From: Myxococcales bacterium
GTDB lineage: Bacteria; Myxococcota_A; Bradymonadia; Bradymonadales; Bradymonadaceae
Assembly: GCA_007135085.1 (NCBI GenBank)
Contig: SLJM01000148.1
Location: 1-45,982, forward strand
DNA: 45,982 nt
Direction of reading: 5' to 3'
The notes under the pieces are model-generated. The model saw only the letters and a list, made by a program, of their open reading frames with translations. It made no database searches and was not told where the DNA came from. The first letter of the stretch is position 1, and every line of letters starts with the position of its first letter. The translations under genes and the position numbers were made by a program. Positions 18,443 to 25,867 of this stretch are shown one piece after another.

Positions 18443-19627
18443 GCTCTTCTCTGCTACCTCCCCACCGCAGCAGTGGCGGGGGGATACGCGCAGGGCTTCC
18501 AGGGATCGCAGTCGGCGGGGATGAGCGGCGCTGTGACGGCCCGGCCCAATATGCCGGAGGCCGGCTTTTATAATCCGGCGGGGTTTGCGCTTCAGGATGA
18601 GTTCGGGGCCAGCCTGGGGGCGGCGGCGTTGGTGCCGCAGGTGATCTACGAGGATCCCCGGACCGGGGAGCGCACCCGGGCCCAGGTGTCGGGCGCCTTC
18701 CCACCCTATCTGCACGGATATTGGCGACAGGGTAGCATATCGCTGGGGTTGTCGCTGGGCGTGCCCTACGGGGCGGGGTTGGAGTGGCCCGAGGACTGGC
18801 CGGGGCGATTCGAGGTGACGTCCACGTCGCTCACCGTCTATGAGGCGGCGCCGTCGCTGGCCTGGCGGCCTATTACCTGGTTGGCCATCGGCGGTGGGCC
18901 GCGAATTGCCTACGGTCAGGTGGGCTTTGAGCGCTTTATCGACTTCGCCCAGCCCGGCGACGAGGGATTCGTCAATCTGTCGGCCGGGGCTTTCGGGATG
19001 GGCGGGCAGGTCGGGGCCTGGGCTCAGGTCCACGATCTGTGGAGCCTGGGGCTGAGCTGGCGAAGCGCCATGACCCTCGCCTTCGAGGGGCTGGCGCGGT
19101 TTGAGAATATCCCGGAGGAGATGGAGGATCGGGCCCACGATACGATCGCCCGCACCGAGATGGACCTGCCCCATCGCCTGGTCGCCGGCGTGGCCTTTGA
19201 GGTGGGCGCTATGGGGACGATCTCCCTGGACTTAGAATATACCCTGTGGGGGGTGGTCGACACCTTCGAGGTGCGCTTTGACTCGGAGGACGTCGAAGAC
19301 ATCCTGGAGGCTCGGGACTGGGAAAATACTCTGGCCATGCGGGTGGGCGCCGAATATCTGATGCCCATCAACGGGCTCACCCTGCGCACGGGATTTGCCA
19401 TCGATCCCTCGCCGGCCCCGGAGGACACGCTGTCGCCGGCCACGCCCGATACGGACCGCTATATTACCAGCCTTGGCCTGGGCTATCAGGCCATGGAGTT
19501 TATGGACGTGGACCTGTCCTATACGTTCATCACCTTGAGCCGCACCGCCTCGACCGGAGATTTTCCCGGCGTCTACGACGGCCAGATCCACGCCTTTACC
19601 CTCGGCCTGAGATGGAGTGCATGGTGA
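18386..19627 (+). CDS. FadL/OmpP1-type outer-membrane transport protein
   Basis: Beta-barrel of the FadL family, which imports long-chain fatty acids and other hydrophobic molecules. Family features are the mature N-terminal segment GGYAQGFQGSQSAGMSGAV, the NPAG motif in AGFYNPAGFAL, periodic strands through the body, and the C-terminal aromatic ending FTLGLRWSAW. The signal peptide is odd: the n- and h-regions (KNLCVLCALCGVI) are coded by the end of the dispersed repeat element, before ALLCYLPTAAVA. A GTG at 18386 preceded by GAGGA is the best start; another GTG is at 18380 and the frame extends to a TTG at 18359. There is no ATG in frame nearby. It lies downstream of the lipase-like gene and overlaps the next gene. 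Confidence 0.8.
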   Translation: MKESRRKNLCVLCALCGVIALLCYLPTAAVAGGYAQGFQGSQSAGMSGAVTARPNMPEAGFYNPAGFALQDEFGASLGAAALVPQVIYEDPRTGERTRAQVSGAFPPYLHGYWRQGSISLGLSLGVPYGAGLEWPEDWPGRFEVTSTSLTVYEAAPSLAWRPITWLAIGGGPRIAYGQVGFERFIDFAQPGDEGFVNLSAGAFGMGGQVGAWAQVHDLWSLGLSWRSAMTLAFEGLARFENIPEEMEDRAHDTIARTEMDLPHRLVAGVAFEVGAMGTISLDLEYTLWGVVDTFEVRFDSEDVEDILEARDWENTLAMRVGAEYLMPINGLTLRTGFAIDPSPAPEDTLSPATPDTDRYITSLGLGYQAMEFMDVDLSYTFITLSRTASTGDFPGVYDGQIHAFTLGLRWSAW

Positions 19628-20211
19628 GCTTTCAGTATTTTATGCTCAACAAACCCCCGGGGTGTATCTCGGCCAGAGAGGATTTCGAGGGCCGTTCTAC
19701 CATCTACGATCACGTGCCAGCCCATTTTCCCGACCTGCCCCATGTGGGACGGCTCGACTTCAATACGGAAGGGCTGTTGCTGTTTACCGACGACGGACGG
19801 CTGGCCCAGGGATTGCTCAATAAGAGTTATGCGGGGAACGCCGATCCCGACCAGGTGAAGCCCATCGAGAAGATCTACCACGTCAAGGTCAAGGCCCTCA
19901 TCGACGCCGACGATCCGGTCTTTGAGCGTCTGGAGCGGCCTCTGGAATTCGAGCCCGGTCGGTTCACCGAGCCCGCTCGCGCGGGCTGGGTGGCGCCCCG
20001 TTCGAGCTGTACCTGGATCTCGATCGCCATCAGCGAGGGGCGGCACCGGCAGGTGCGCAAATTATGCGATCGCGAGGGGCTGCAGATCCGCAAATTGAGG
20101 CGCGTGAAGTTCGGGCCTTTGGAGCTGGGTGATCTGAAGATGCGCTGGTGTCGAAAGCTCACCGATCAGGAGATCGAGGCGCTCTATGAGGCGGCGCTGC
20201 CCGAGGGATAA
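19621..20211 (+). CDS. RsuA/RluE-family pseudouridine synthase
   Basis: A pseudouridine synthase catalytic domain of 196 aa without an S4 domain. The signature VGRLDFNTEGLLLFTDDG holds the catalytic Asp46. FMLNKPPGCIS at the N-terminus and ISEGRHRQVRKLCDREG and RRVKFGPLELGDL near the C-terminus are family blocks. It would modify a uridine in rRNA. The gap between the Asp motif and KIYHVKVKA fits the RluE/RsuA branch. The ATG at 19621 overlaps the FadL stop by 7 bases; an in-frame ATG at 19612 is an equally good start. The target position cannot be deduced. Confidence 0.88.
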   Translation: MVSFQYFMLNKPPGCISAREDFEGRSTIYDHVPAHFPDLPHVGRLDFNTEGLLLFTDDGRLAQGLLNKSYAGNADPDQVKPIEKIYHVKVKALIDADDPVFERLERPLEFEPGRFTEPARAGWVAPRSSCTWISIAISEGRHRQVRKLCDREGLQIRKLRRVKFGPLELGDLKMRWCRKLTDQEIEALYEAALPEG

Positions 20212-20213
20212 CG

Positions 20214-20364
20214 ACAAAGCGCCCCCTCGGGGCTGCTGCCCGACCAGATGAAGGAATTTCCTGGGCTTTGGTTGGCCATCATTGGAATGGTGTTGGCCAA
20301 GGAGTGAACTCCAAATGCGCCTCATCTGGTCGGGCATCAGCCCCGAGGGGACGCCACGTTTTGT
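20214..20364. repeat. Long palindromic element with 30-bp inverted arms
   Basis: Arms 20222-20251 and 20322-20351 are inverted copies matching at 28 of 30 positions (core GGGCTGCTGCCCGACCAGAT). The 70-bp loop holds two TTGGCCA copies and GGAATTTCC. The outer edges ACAAAGCG and CGTTTTGT extend the symmetry weakly. It lies directly after the pseudouridine synthase stop. It could be a MITE-like insertion or a very large terminator; there is no T-run. Confidence 0.7.
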
Positions 20365-20391
20365 AGATTAACAACTACGATAGAGAGAATA

Positions 20392-20411
20392 CATACCCCG
20401 AACGGGGTATG
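20392..20411. repeat. Perfect 20-bp palindromic hairpin
   Basis: CATACCCCG-AA-CGGGGTATG is a 9-bp perfect stem with a 2-base centre. No T-run follows on either strand, so it is more like an operator or a cruciform than an intrinsic terminator. Confidence 0.55.
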
Positions 20412-20466
20412 CTTATTGAAGATAGGGAGAGGGGAGAGCGAAGTTGGGAGGTGGTGCGTGGCACCT

Positions 20467-20870
20467 CAGGTGTCGCAAACGGCGCTCCACCTGAGGCTAC
20501 TCTGTCTCGGCAAACGACGCCTCGACGGCACGAAAACGACGCGTGCGGGAACGGCAACGGCGTGTGCGTTGGGGGAGGGCGAGTTCGACGCGCGTGATCT
20601 TGATGGTGAGGGGAGGTGGATGAACCTCGAAGATCGCGACCCAAATGAAAAACCAAAAGAGCTCGCAAGAGTTATTCGTGCAAGGTCGAGCGAAGCGGAG
20701 AAGTACGCGCAACCCATGCGCCCCATGAAGTAGCAGTTTCAGCACGCGTAGTTGCCGTGCCGTCGCGCGCAGTCCAAGCGACAGAGTAGCCCCAGGTGGA
20801 GCGCCGTCCGCGACACCTGGGGAGGTGGGTGAACCCCAAAGATCGCGACTCAAAGGAAAGACCAAGAGGG
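20467..20870. repeat. Nested inverted and direct repeats, gene-free block
   Basis: Inverted arms 20467-20506 and 20780-20819 match at 37 of 40 positions. Each arm, with a few flanking bases, is itself a hairpin: CCTCAGGTG/CACCTGAGG at the left and CCCCAGGTG/CACCTGGGG at the right, with a paired base change that keeps the stem. A direct repeat (20610-20661 and 20819-20870, about 45 of 52 identical, core AAGATCGCGAC) overlaps the right arm. Open frames here have no ribosome sites and unusual composition, so I call no gene between 20212 and 20880. Confidence 0.75.
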
Positions 20871-20880
20871 GCTGCGGCGG

Positions 20881-22098
20881 TCAACCGGGGCGGCCGTCGG
20901 CGCGGGGGCTCAGCAGAATGGGGACGTAGATGATGAGAAAGAGCACCCAGGCCGCCGTCCAGAGGACGCCGGAGATGGTGATCGACGGGCCGTAGAATTC
21001 GGGGGCCAGCCAGGGGACAAAGGTGCGGATCGTGGCGGCCAATACGACCAGGGCGAAGGCGACGGTCATGATGGGATGGGCTTGGAGTTGACGGCCCGTA
21101 TGGCCAAGAGAGACGCGGGCCATCATGCCCAGGCATAGGATGCCCATGGCGCCGGCGGTCAGGCCGTGGAGGGCGGCGCTTCGGGGCACGTCGAAGAGCT
21201 GGAAGACCGACAGGCCGTAGAGGACCAGGCCGGCGCCGACGAAGAAATAGCCGGCGTGGAGGACCCACAGCAGGGGAACTTTTTTGGTCTTGAGGGTCGC
21301 CCACCCGTACATGCGGCCCAGATTGGCGGCGCCGGCGCCAAGAGCCAGGGCGCCCGTGACGGTGGCGGTGGGCCAGAAGATGAAGCTAAAGAGCCAGGCC
21401 ACAGACAAGATGATGGCGGCGATGTCGACGGGCCGGCGGCGTTCGACCGTGCCGTATCCCACCTTATTGACCGTAAAGAAGGGGATCACTCGCCCGCCGA
21501 TGATGGCGACGATGACGACGATGATGGCCAGGGCGGCGTCCAGGGCGAGCGAGGCCAGATGGGCTTCGACGACGCCCAGGTGGGCCAGGTGGAAGATGGC
21601 GTTGGCCGTGGCCAGTCCAAAGAGCAGGGGGATAAATCCCAGGTTTCGCGGAGTTCTGGCGCGGATGATGGGCACGGCGATCGCCGTGGCCAGGGCCGGC
21701 AAGAATAGGACGTCCACCGCCGCCACGGCGGCGTAGGGGATGAGCCCGGCCATGGCCAGCCCGGCCCGTCCGGCGAGCCAGAGGGTGAAGAGGATGATGA
21801 GCTTCGGGCCCGTGATGGTTTTGGTGCGGGTCCACTTTGGCACGGCGGTGAGCAAGAAGCCGGCGATGATGGCCGCCACGAATCCAAAGAGCATCTCGTG
21901 GGCATGCCAGCCCACCGCTCCGGCGGGTCCGCCCATGGCGTGGCCGCCGAAGAAGACTACAAGCCAGGCGCCGATAAGCAGAGCAGCCAGAGCGGCGCCG
22001 CCCAGGAAAAAGGGGCGAAAACCGCAGGCCCAGACCGCGGCGTTGGCCAAGGTGCGGGGCTCTTCGGCGGTCTGCGTGTTGGGAAAATTGAGTTGCAT
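20881..22098 (-). CDS. nnrS: NnrS family haem/copper membrane protein
   Basis: A polytopic membrane protein of 405 aa with about 12 membrane segments. Matches to NnrS are the N-terminal FRPFFLGGAALAAL, then WHAHEMLFGFVAAIIAGFLLTAVPKWT, GGRVIPFFTVNK, and LHGLTAGAMGILCLGMMARVSLGHTGR. NnrS is haem- and copper-containing in characterised species and protects against nitrosative stress in denitrifiers. The ATG at 22098 is chosen because the family N-terminus begins soon after; 36 more codons are open upstream but are not family-like. An FNR/DNR-type box is centred 88 bp upstream, and two GCGCAA palindromes lie further upstream. Confidence 0.9.
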   Translation of the reverse strand: MQLNFPNTQTAEEPRTLANAAVWACGFRPFFLGGAALAALLIGAWLVVFFGGHAMGGPAGAVGWHAHEMLFGFVAAIIAGFLLTAVPKWTRTKTITGPKLIILFTLWLAGRAGLAMAGLIPYAAVAAVDVLFLPALATAIAVPIIRARTPRNLGFIPLLFGLATANAIFHLAHLGVVEAHLASLALDAALAIIVVIVAIIGGRVIPFFTVNKVGYGTVERRRPVDIAAIILSVAWLFSFIFWPTATVTGALALGAGAANLGRMYGWATLKTKKVPLLWVLHAGYFFVGAGLVLYGLSVFQLFDVPRSAALHGLTAGAMGILCLGMMARVSLGHTGRQLQAHPIMTVAFALVVLAATIRTFVPWLAPEFYGPSITISGVLWTAAWVLFLIIYVPILLSPRADGRPG

Positions 22099-22180
22099 CA
22101 AAGTGCCCAGATTAAGGGGGTGAAGACGGAATAGATCTATCTCGACGAACAAACTTAGTACCACATGACATGGGCAATAA

Positions 22181-22192
22181 TGATCGAGATCA
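22181..22192. promoter_or_regulatory. FNR/DNR-type box upstream of nnrS
   Basis: TGATCGAGATCA is a perfect TGAT-N4-ATCA dyad, centred 88.5 bp from the nnrS ATG. On the gene strand a TACTAA hexamer follows at a -10 distance, consistent with a -41.5 class II site. Confidence 0.7.
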
Positions 22193-22230
22193 GGTCGGGT
22201 CGTCAAAATTGGGGCCAGTTAAATATGCTG

Positions 22231-22274
22231 GCGCAATATTTGCGCAACCGCCAGGGCCGGTGCAAAATTTGCGC
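22231..22274. promoter_or_regulatory. Paired palindromes GCGCAA-N3-TTGCGC, upstream of nnrS
   Basis: Site 1 (22231-22245) is GCGCAA-TAT-TTGCGC, perfect. Site 2 (22260-22274) is GTGCAA-AAT-TTGCGC, one mismatch. Their centres are 29 bp apart. The same pair with the same spacing occurs at 33883-33926 and 43592-43635. The binding protein is unknown. Confidence 0.65.
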
Positions 22275-22406
22275 TGCGTCGCTTTGGTTGGAAATTGTGG
22301 GGAGACGTTATTCTCAGTCTGCGTCTTTGTTTCTGAGTTTCTTTTGAGGAGTGGCACAATCCTTGGAGGTTAGATGTCCAGTGCAGACGAATAACCGGAG
22401 AGTTTT

Positions 22407-22481
22407 ATGTCTCAATGCCCAACAACGGTCACTATAAACGGTGACGATCGACAGAGCGCGAAGGAGGGAGGGCAGATATGA
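22407..22481 (+). CDS. Possible 24-aa small protein coupled to the CopD-like gene
   Basis: An ATG preceded by CGGAGAG opens a 24-codon frame (MSQCPTTVTINGDDRQ to GGQI). Its TGA overlaps the next gene's ATG as ATGA, the junction type seen in the operons of this window. The run coding KEGGQ doubles as the ribosome site of the next gene. It could be a leader peptide or chance; no function is proposed. The rest of 22099-22477 holds only the regulatory sites described and a 6-codon frame at 22373. Confidence 0.3.
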   Translation: MSQCPTTVTINGDDRQSAKEGGQI

Positions 22482-22966
22482 TCTATAGATTTGCCATAGC
22501 CATCCACGTGTTTTCGGCGGTCATCTGGGTCGGTGGAGTGTTGTTTATTGGCATGATCGCCGTGCCGGCGGCCAAAAAGCTCGACGATGAGCTTCGCCGC
22601 AAGTTGCTCGACGATCTGGGCCGGCGATTTCGCACCGTGGGGTGGACGGCGCTGGGGTTGTTGATCACCACCGGTATCTACCTGATGTGGAATTGGGGAG
22701 CCACTTGGTCGAGCGTCTTCGATCTGAGTTTTTTCGAGCACGCTCATACCAGGTTGCTGGGCTATAAGCTGTTGTTGGTCATTCCAATGCTGGTGATCAG
22801 CGCATTGCACGATTTCTGGTTGGGGCCTCGGGCCACAAAAGAGGGGCGGAGCGATCAGGAGATTGCCCAGGACAGAAAACTCGCCGCCTGGATGGGGCGG
22901 GCCACAGGTTCGTTGGTGGTCTTCATCATATTATTGGCCGTCTTCGTCGCCCGTCCCTGGGCCTGA
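22478..22966 (+). CDS. CopD-like integral membrane protein, 162 aa
   Basis: Four hydrophobic segments are predicted (about residues 5-32, 52-72, 93-112 and 142-160). HVFSAVIWVGGVLFIGMIAVPA at the N-terminus and HTRLLGYKLLLVIPMLVISALHDFWLGP in the middle resemble the CopD/DUF-type four-helix membrane proteins that may bind haem or copper through conserved His. GGAGGGAGGG precedes the ATG. It sits just upstream of the copper protein gene nirK, so a role in copper supply or electron transfer for it is plausible, but nirK has its own FNR-type box. Confidence 0.7.
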   Translation: MIYRFAIAIHVFSAVIWVGGVLFIGMIAVPAAKKLDDELRRKLLDDLGRRFRTVGWTALGLLITTGIYLMWNWGATWSSVFDLSFFEHAHTRLLGYKLLLVIPMLVISALHDFWLGPRATKEGRSDQEIAQDRKLAAWMGRATGSLVVFIILLAVFVARPWA

Positions 22967-22988
22967 GGGGCCTAATTTAACCCCTGCA

Positions 22989-23000
22989 TGATCCAGATCA
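22989..23000. promoter_or_regulatory. FNR/DNR-type box upstream of nirK
   Basis: TGATCCAGATCA is centred 99.5 bp from the nirK ATG and begins 23 bp after the CopD-like stop. A weak CATTAT/TATTGT -10-like region follows at 23020-23029. Confidence 0.75.
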
Positions 23001-23093
23001 TTAGACCCTGTGAGGGAAGCATTATTGTCGCAATCGCTAGGCACCGGCGGGTTATCGTCGGGCATTTCAACAGAGGACCGAAGGAGGTCGAAA

Positions 23094-24944
23094 ATGAGTG
23101 AACAGACACCACAGACAAAAATAAAGACGCGCCCAATAAGGCCCAGGGGGGCCAGATGGATGGTGCAGTTGGCCGGGGCATGTGCCCTGGCATTTGCGGT
23201 CATCTTCGTGTCCATGCCCGACGCCGAGGCCTGTGACGCCTGTAACCGCGCCTTTGAGGCCGAGATCCGCGGTGAGCGAAGCACCTCGCCGGCCGGTCAG
23301 GATATGCTTCGGGCCATGGAGCTTCAGGGACAGATTCCCGTGCTGAACTCAAATAGCGCGTTGGCCCAGGCCGATACGGCAGCGGCTCAACCGGCGGCGG
23401 GAGCCCAGCCGGCGGCTGCTCAAGCTCAGGTGGCGGCGGCGCCCACGGTGGGCTCGGCGGCGACCGGCCTCAATCCCATCTTCGAAGGTGCCGACTTTAT
23501 CGACATCATCGAACGCGATGAAGGGCTGTCCATCCCGGCCACCAGCTTCGTGCCTCAGGACACCGAGCCCGACGTAAGCGTGACGGTCACCCTCGACGAG
23601 GGGATGACCTATCTGGGACAGGGCGTGATGTATGACGGCTTTTTGGCCAACGGTGGGATTCCGGGCAAGACCATTCGGGTCACCGAAGGCGATATCGTGG
23701 AGATGATTATCGAAAACCCGGGGACCGTTCCCCACGGGGCGTCGATCCACTCCGCCTATACGCAGACCTCCAAATATGTGGGCAATATCGGCCCCGGTGA
23801 GGCCAAGTCGGTGGTGTTCCGAGCCAACACCCCAGGGGTCTATATGTATCACTGCGCTCCCGGGGGCCACGCCATTCCCATGCACGTCCTATTTGGCCAA
23901 TATGGGATGATGGTCGTGGAGCCCAAAGAGAAGAAATACAAGCTCGAAGAAGAGCTTGGCCACGGACCGGATGTGGAGATCTTTTTGCTTCAGCATGAGA
24001 TCTATGCCAGCGGCCATGCCGCCGTCGATGGCAACCCTGAGTATACGGCGTTCAACGGTCGTGTGTTCCGCTACGTCGAAGAGCCGATCGTCGCCCACCC
24101 CGGCGACTATATCCGCATCAACTACCTCAACGTAGGACCCAATCTGGTCTCTACCTTCCACCTTGTGGGAATTATCTGGGACTATGCCTATTGGCAGGGC
24201 CACCCGGAGAACGTGCTCCACGGCGGACAGACAGTCACCGCCGGGCCAAGTGACTCTTTTGTCATCGAGTTCCGCGCGCCGCCGGATGAGGGCGCCTACC
24301 TGATGCTCAACCACGCCGTGGGTCCCACCAGTCGTGGCGCCATCGGCATCCTGGCCGTCGACTCCTCGGCAGAGCGGACCCCGGAGATTCTGGCCGACGG
24401 TCCTGCCTATACCGAAGAGGAATTGGAGGCGATGGCTGCCGAGGCGGTACGGACGATTACCCCATTTGGTCCAAGCTCTGAAGATTTTGAGCATCCCACC
24501 GTCTACGGTGCCGACGTCGACGAAGTGGTGGTCACCATCAAGGGGAATTCCTATTATCCGCCGGTCATCGAGATTGAGCCGGGGACGACGGTGACCTTCC
24601 GCAACGAAGACGTCTTCACCTATATGGATGGTGAGTTTTCGGGAATCCACAACGCCATCGGCGTCAGTGGCCCCGAGTCCTTTGCCACCGATCTGCTGGG
24701 GCATTGGGAGAGCGATAGCGTGGTGTTCACCGAACCCGGTGAGTACGACTATATCTGCACTCCTCACCCCTATATGACGGGTCGGATCGTCGTGCGCGAC
24801 AGCGCTGACGATTCCACAGCGGAGGATACGGCAGAGGCCAGCGGCTGCTCCACCACGAGCAGCGCCCCCGTGGTGCCGGCGGCGATCGCCCTGGCCATGA
24901 TGCTCGGCTTCGCGATATTCCGCCGCAAGGTGGCCGTTCGCTAA
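23094..24944 (+). CDS. nirK: NirK-like copper nitrite reductase with extra C-terminal cupredoxin
   Basis: An exported 616-aa protein. In order: signal sequence (about 1-46), a CDAC pair (47-50), an Ala/Gln-rich linker (90-118), two NirK-type cupredoxin domains (about 150-425), a third cupredoxin (about 475-567) and a GC-motif/TM/RRK tail (584-612) like MYXO-CTERM. Aligned by eye to AfNiR-type NirK, the type 1 copper ligands are His214, Cys254 and His264 and the type 2 ligands are His219, His253 and His407, with the catalytic His at 356. However, the catalytic Asp (AfNiR Asp98) is Ser217 and the axial Met150 is Gln269. The third domain has its own blue-copper set: His519, Cys555, His558, Met561. 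It is expected to reduce nitrite to NO at the cell surface, but the substitutions make activity uncertain. AAGGAGG precedes the ATG. Confidence 0.85.
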   Translation: MSEQTPQTKIKTRPIRPRGARWMVQLAGACALAFAVIFVSMPDAEACDACNRAFEAEIRGERSTSPAGQDMLRAMELQGQIPVLNSNSALAQADTAAAQPAAGAQPAAAQAQVAAAPTVGSAATGLNPIFEGADFIDIIERDEGLSIPATSFVPQDTEPDVSVTVTLDEGMTYLGQGVMYDGFLANGGIPGKTIRVTEGDIVEMIIENPGTVPHGASIHSAYTQTSKYVGNIGPGEAKSVVFRANTPGVYMYHCAPGGHAIPMHVLFGQYGMMVVEPKEKKYKLEEELGHGPDVEIFLLQHEIYASGHAAVDGNPEYTAFNGRVFRYVEEPIVAHPGDYIRINYLNVGPNLVSTFHLVGIIWDYAYWQGHPENVLHGGQTVTAGPSDSFVIEFRAPPDEGAYLMLNHAVGPTSRGAIGILAVDSSAERTPEILADGPAYTEEELEAMAAEAVRTITPFGPSSEDFEHPTVYGADVDEVVVTIKGNSYYPPVIEIEPGTTVTFRNEDVFTYMDGEFSGIHNAIGVSGPESFATDLLGHWESDSVVFTEPGEYDYICTPHPYMTGRIVVRDSADDSTAEDTAEASGCSTTSSAPVVPAAIALAMMLGFAIFRRKVAVR

Positions 24945-24947
24945 AAT

Positions 24948-24974
24948 CTGCTAAGAGGGATTAACCCTTAGCAG
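24948..24974. terminator. Hairpin between convergent nirK and carotenoid operon
   Basis: CTGCTAAG-A-GGG...CCC-TTAGCAG forms a stem of 7 plus 3 bp with one bulge and an ATTAA loop. It begins 4 bp after the nirK stop and overlaps the stop of the convergent gene. A bidirectional terminator without a long T-run. Confidence 0.55.
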
Positions 24975-25867
24975 GGAGGGGAATTACGCACCCGGGTCAT
25001 GCGAAAGAGGTTTTTCGCCTGGTCCGGGTGCGGCGTTGCACGGGGCTGGCGTCGCAGGATGCGATGGCTGGCCCCGACGACGCTCTGCTCCGTATGCCAT
25101 CGAAGGCCACCTTCGATGGTATTTTCATTTCGCACCCTGCCCCGCCAGCTATCCCAACTCTTTTGGAGGATATAGATCTCGGCGTCGATGATGCCCTCGA
25201 CGAGGATGGTGGCCCCCGGGTTGCCGTCGCCGTCCTGGTCAAAGACCCGGGGATCGTCGCCGTCGTCGGGCAGCTCGTCCTGGGCGGGATCGTCGAGTCG
25301 CACGCCGACGGTCTCCCAGGTGGGGTAGATGCGAAGCTCCCAGTGATCGTCTCTTTCGATGAGCTCTCCGCGGCGCTCCACTTCCGGAAGGCTCTCGGCA
25401 AAGGCCGGCGGCGCCACCGGCTGGGCAAGGGGCATATCGCTCGACAGCTCCAGAGAACAGACGCGGGTCAAAATAGTGAGGTCCGTGCCCTCCTGCTCGA
25501 TCTCGGCTGCCAGCACCACCCGGGTGGTGGTGTGGAAGTCGCCGACGACGGGGATTTTGGTCTGGGCTGTGGTCAGGTAGTCCACCTTCCAGGTGCCGCT
25601 GAGGTCGACGGGCTCGTCGGCGACCGCCGGGGAGGGGAGCAACAGGAGAGCGACAAGAGTGACACCGAGAGCGAAATGACACCGCGAAGGTCGCAGAGAG
25701 CACAGAGGTTTTGGGGTGGGAAGCTCTCGACGATCGAGGTGATTCGAAGATTGGTCGGCTCGTAGACAAGATATGCCGATCTGTGGACCGGGGCGAACAA
25801 GCCCGAATCCAAACCTCTGTGTACTTCGTGCCCTTCGCGGTTTCATTCTTCTCTCGATGTCTCTCAT
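24968..25867 (-). CDS. Secreted protein of unknown function, last gene of the carotenoid operon, start interrupted by repeat
   Basis: The mature part (about 200 aa from DEPVDLSGTWKVDYL) is exported: ALGVTLVALLLLPSPAVA is an evident signal-peptide core. It includes DQDGDGNPG, a calcium-loop-like segment, and ends with a basic region. No family was recognised. The ATG at 25867 overlaps the crtD stop as ATGA and has GGAGG upstream, matching the other junctions of this operon. Between MRDIERRM and the hydrophobic core lie 173 bp of the dispersed repeat element, read through without a stop, adding about 57 Arg-rich residues in the n-region. Whether export still works is unknown. Without the insertion the N-terminus would be an ordinary signal peptide. 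Confidence 0.65.
   Translation of the reverse strand: MRDIERRMKPRRARSTQRFGFGLVRPGPQIGISCLRADQSSNHLDRRELPTPKPLCSLRPSRCHFALGVTLVALLLLPSPAVADEPVDLSGTWKVDYLTTAQTKIPVVGDFHTTTRVVLAAEIEQEGTDLTILTRVCSLELSSDMPLAQPVAPPAFAESLPEVERRGELIERDDHWELRIYPTWETVGVRLDDPAQDELPDDGDDPRVFDQDGDGNPGATILVEGIIDAEIYILQKSWDSWRGRVRNENTIEGGLRWHTEQSVVGASHRILRRQPRATPHPDQAKNLFRMTRVRNSPPC
25675..25847. repeat. Dispersed inverted-repeat element, 173-bp copy inside a gene
   Basis: The ends AATGACACCGCGAAGG and CCTTCGCGGTTTCATT are inverted copies; the similarity continues inward through CAGAGGTTT on both sides, about 35 bp per arm. The interior resembles the copy at 18255-18442. It lies within the signal-peptide n-region of the last carotenoid-operon gene. 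Confidence 0.8.

Noticed and set aside
20416-20733. A 105-codon frame in the repeat block
   Set aside because: It consists mainly of repeat arms, lacks a ribosome site, and other frames in the same DNA are equally open.
22228-22274. Sigma-54 (-24/-12) promoter near the paired palindromes
   Set aside because: The spaced palindromes recall enhancer sites, but no GG-N10-GC promoter was found between them and the nnrS or cytochrome c genes.
23027-23037. GTCGCAATCGC before nirK as a GCGCAA-type site
   Set aside because: Only one half resembles the motif and no partner lies 29 bp away.
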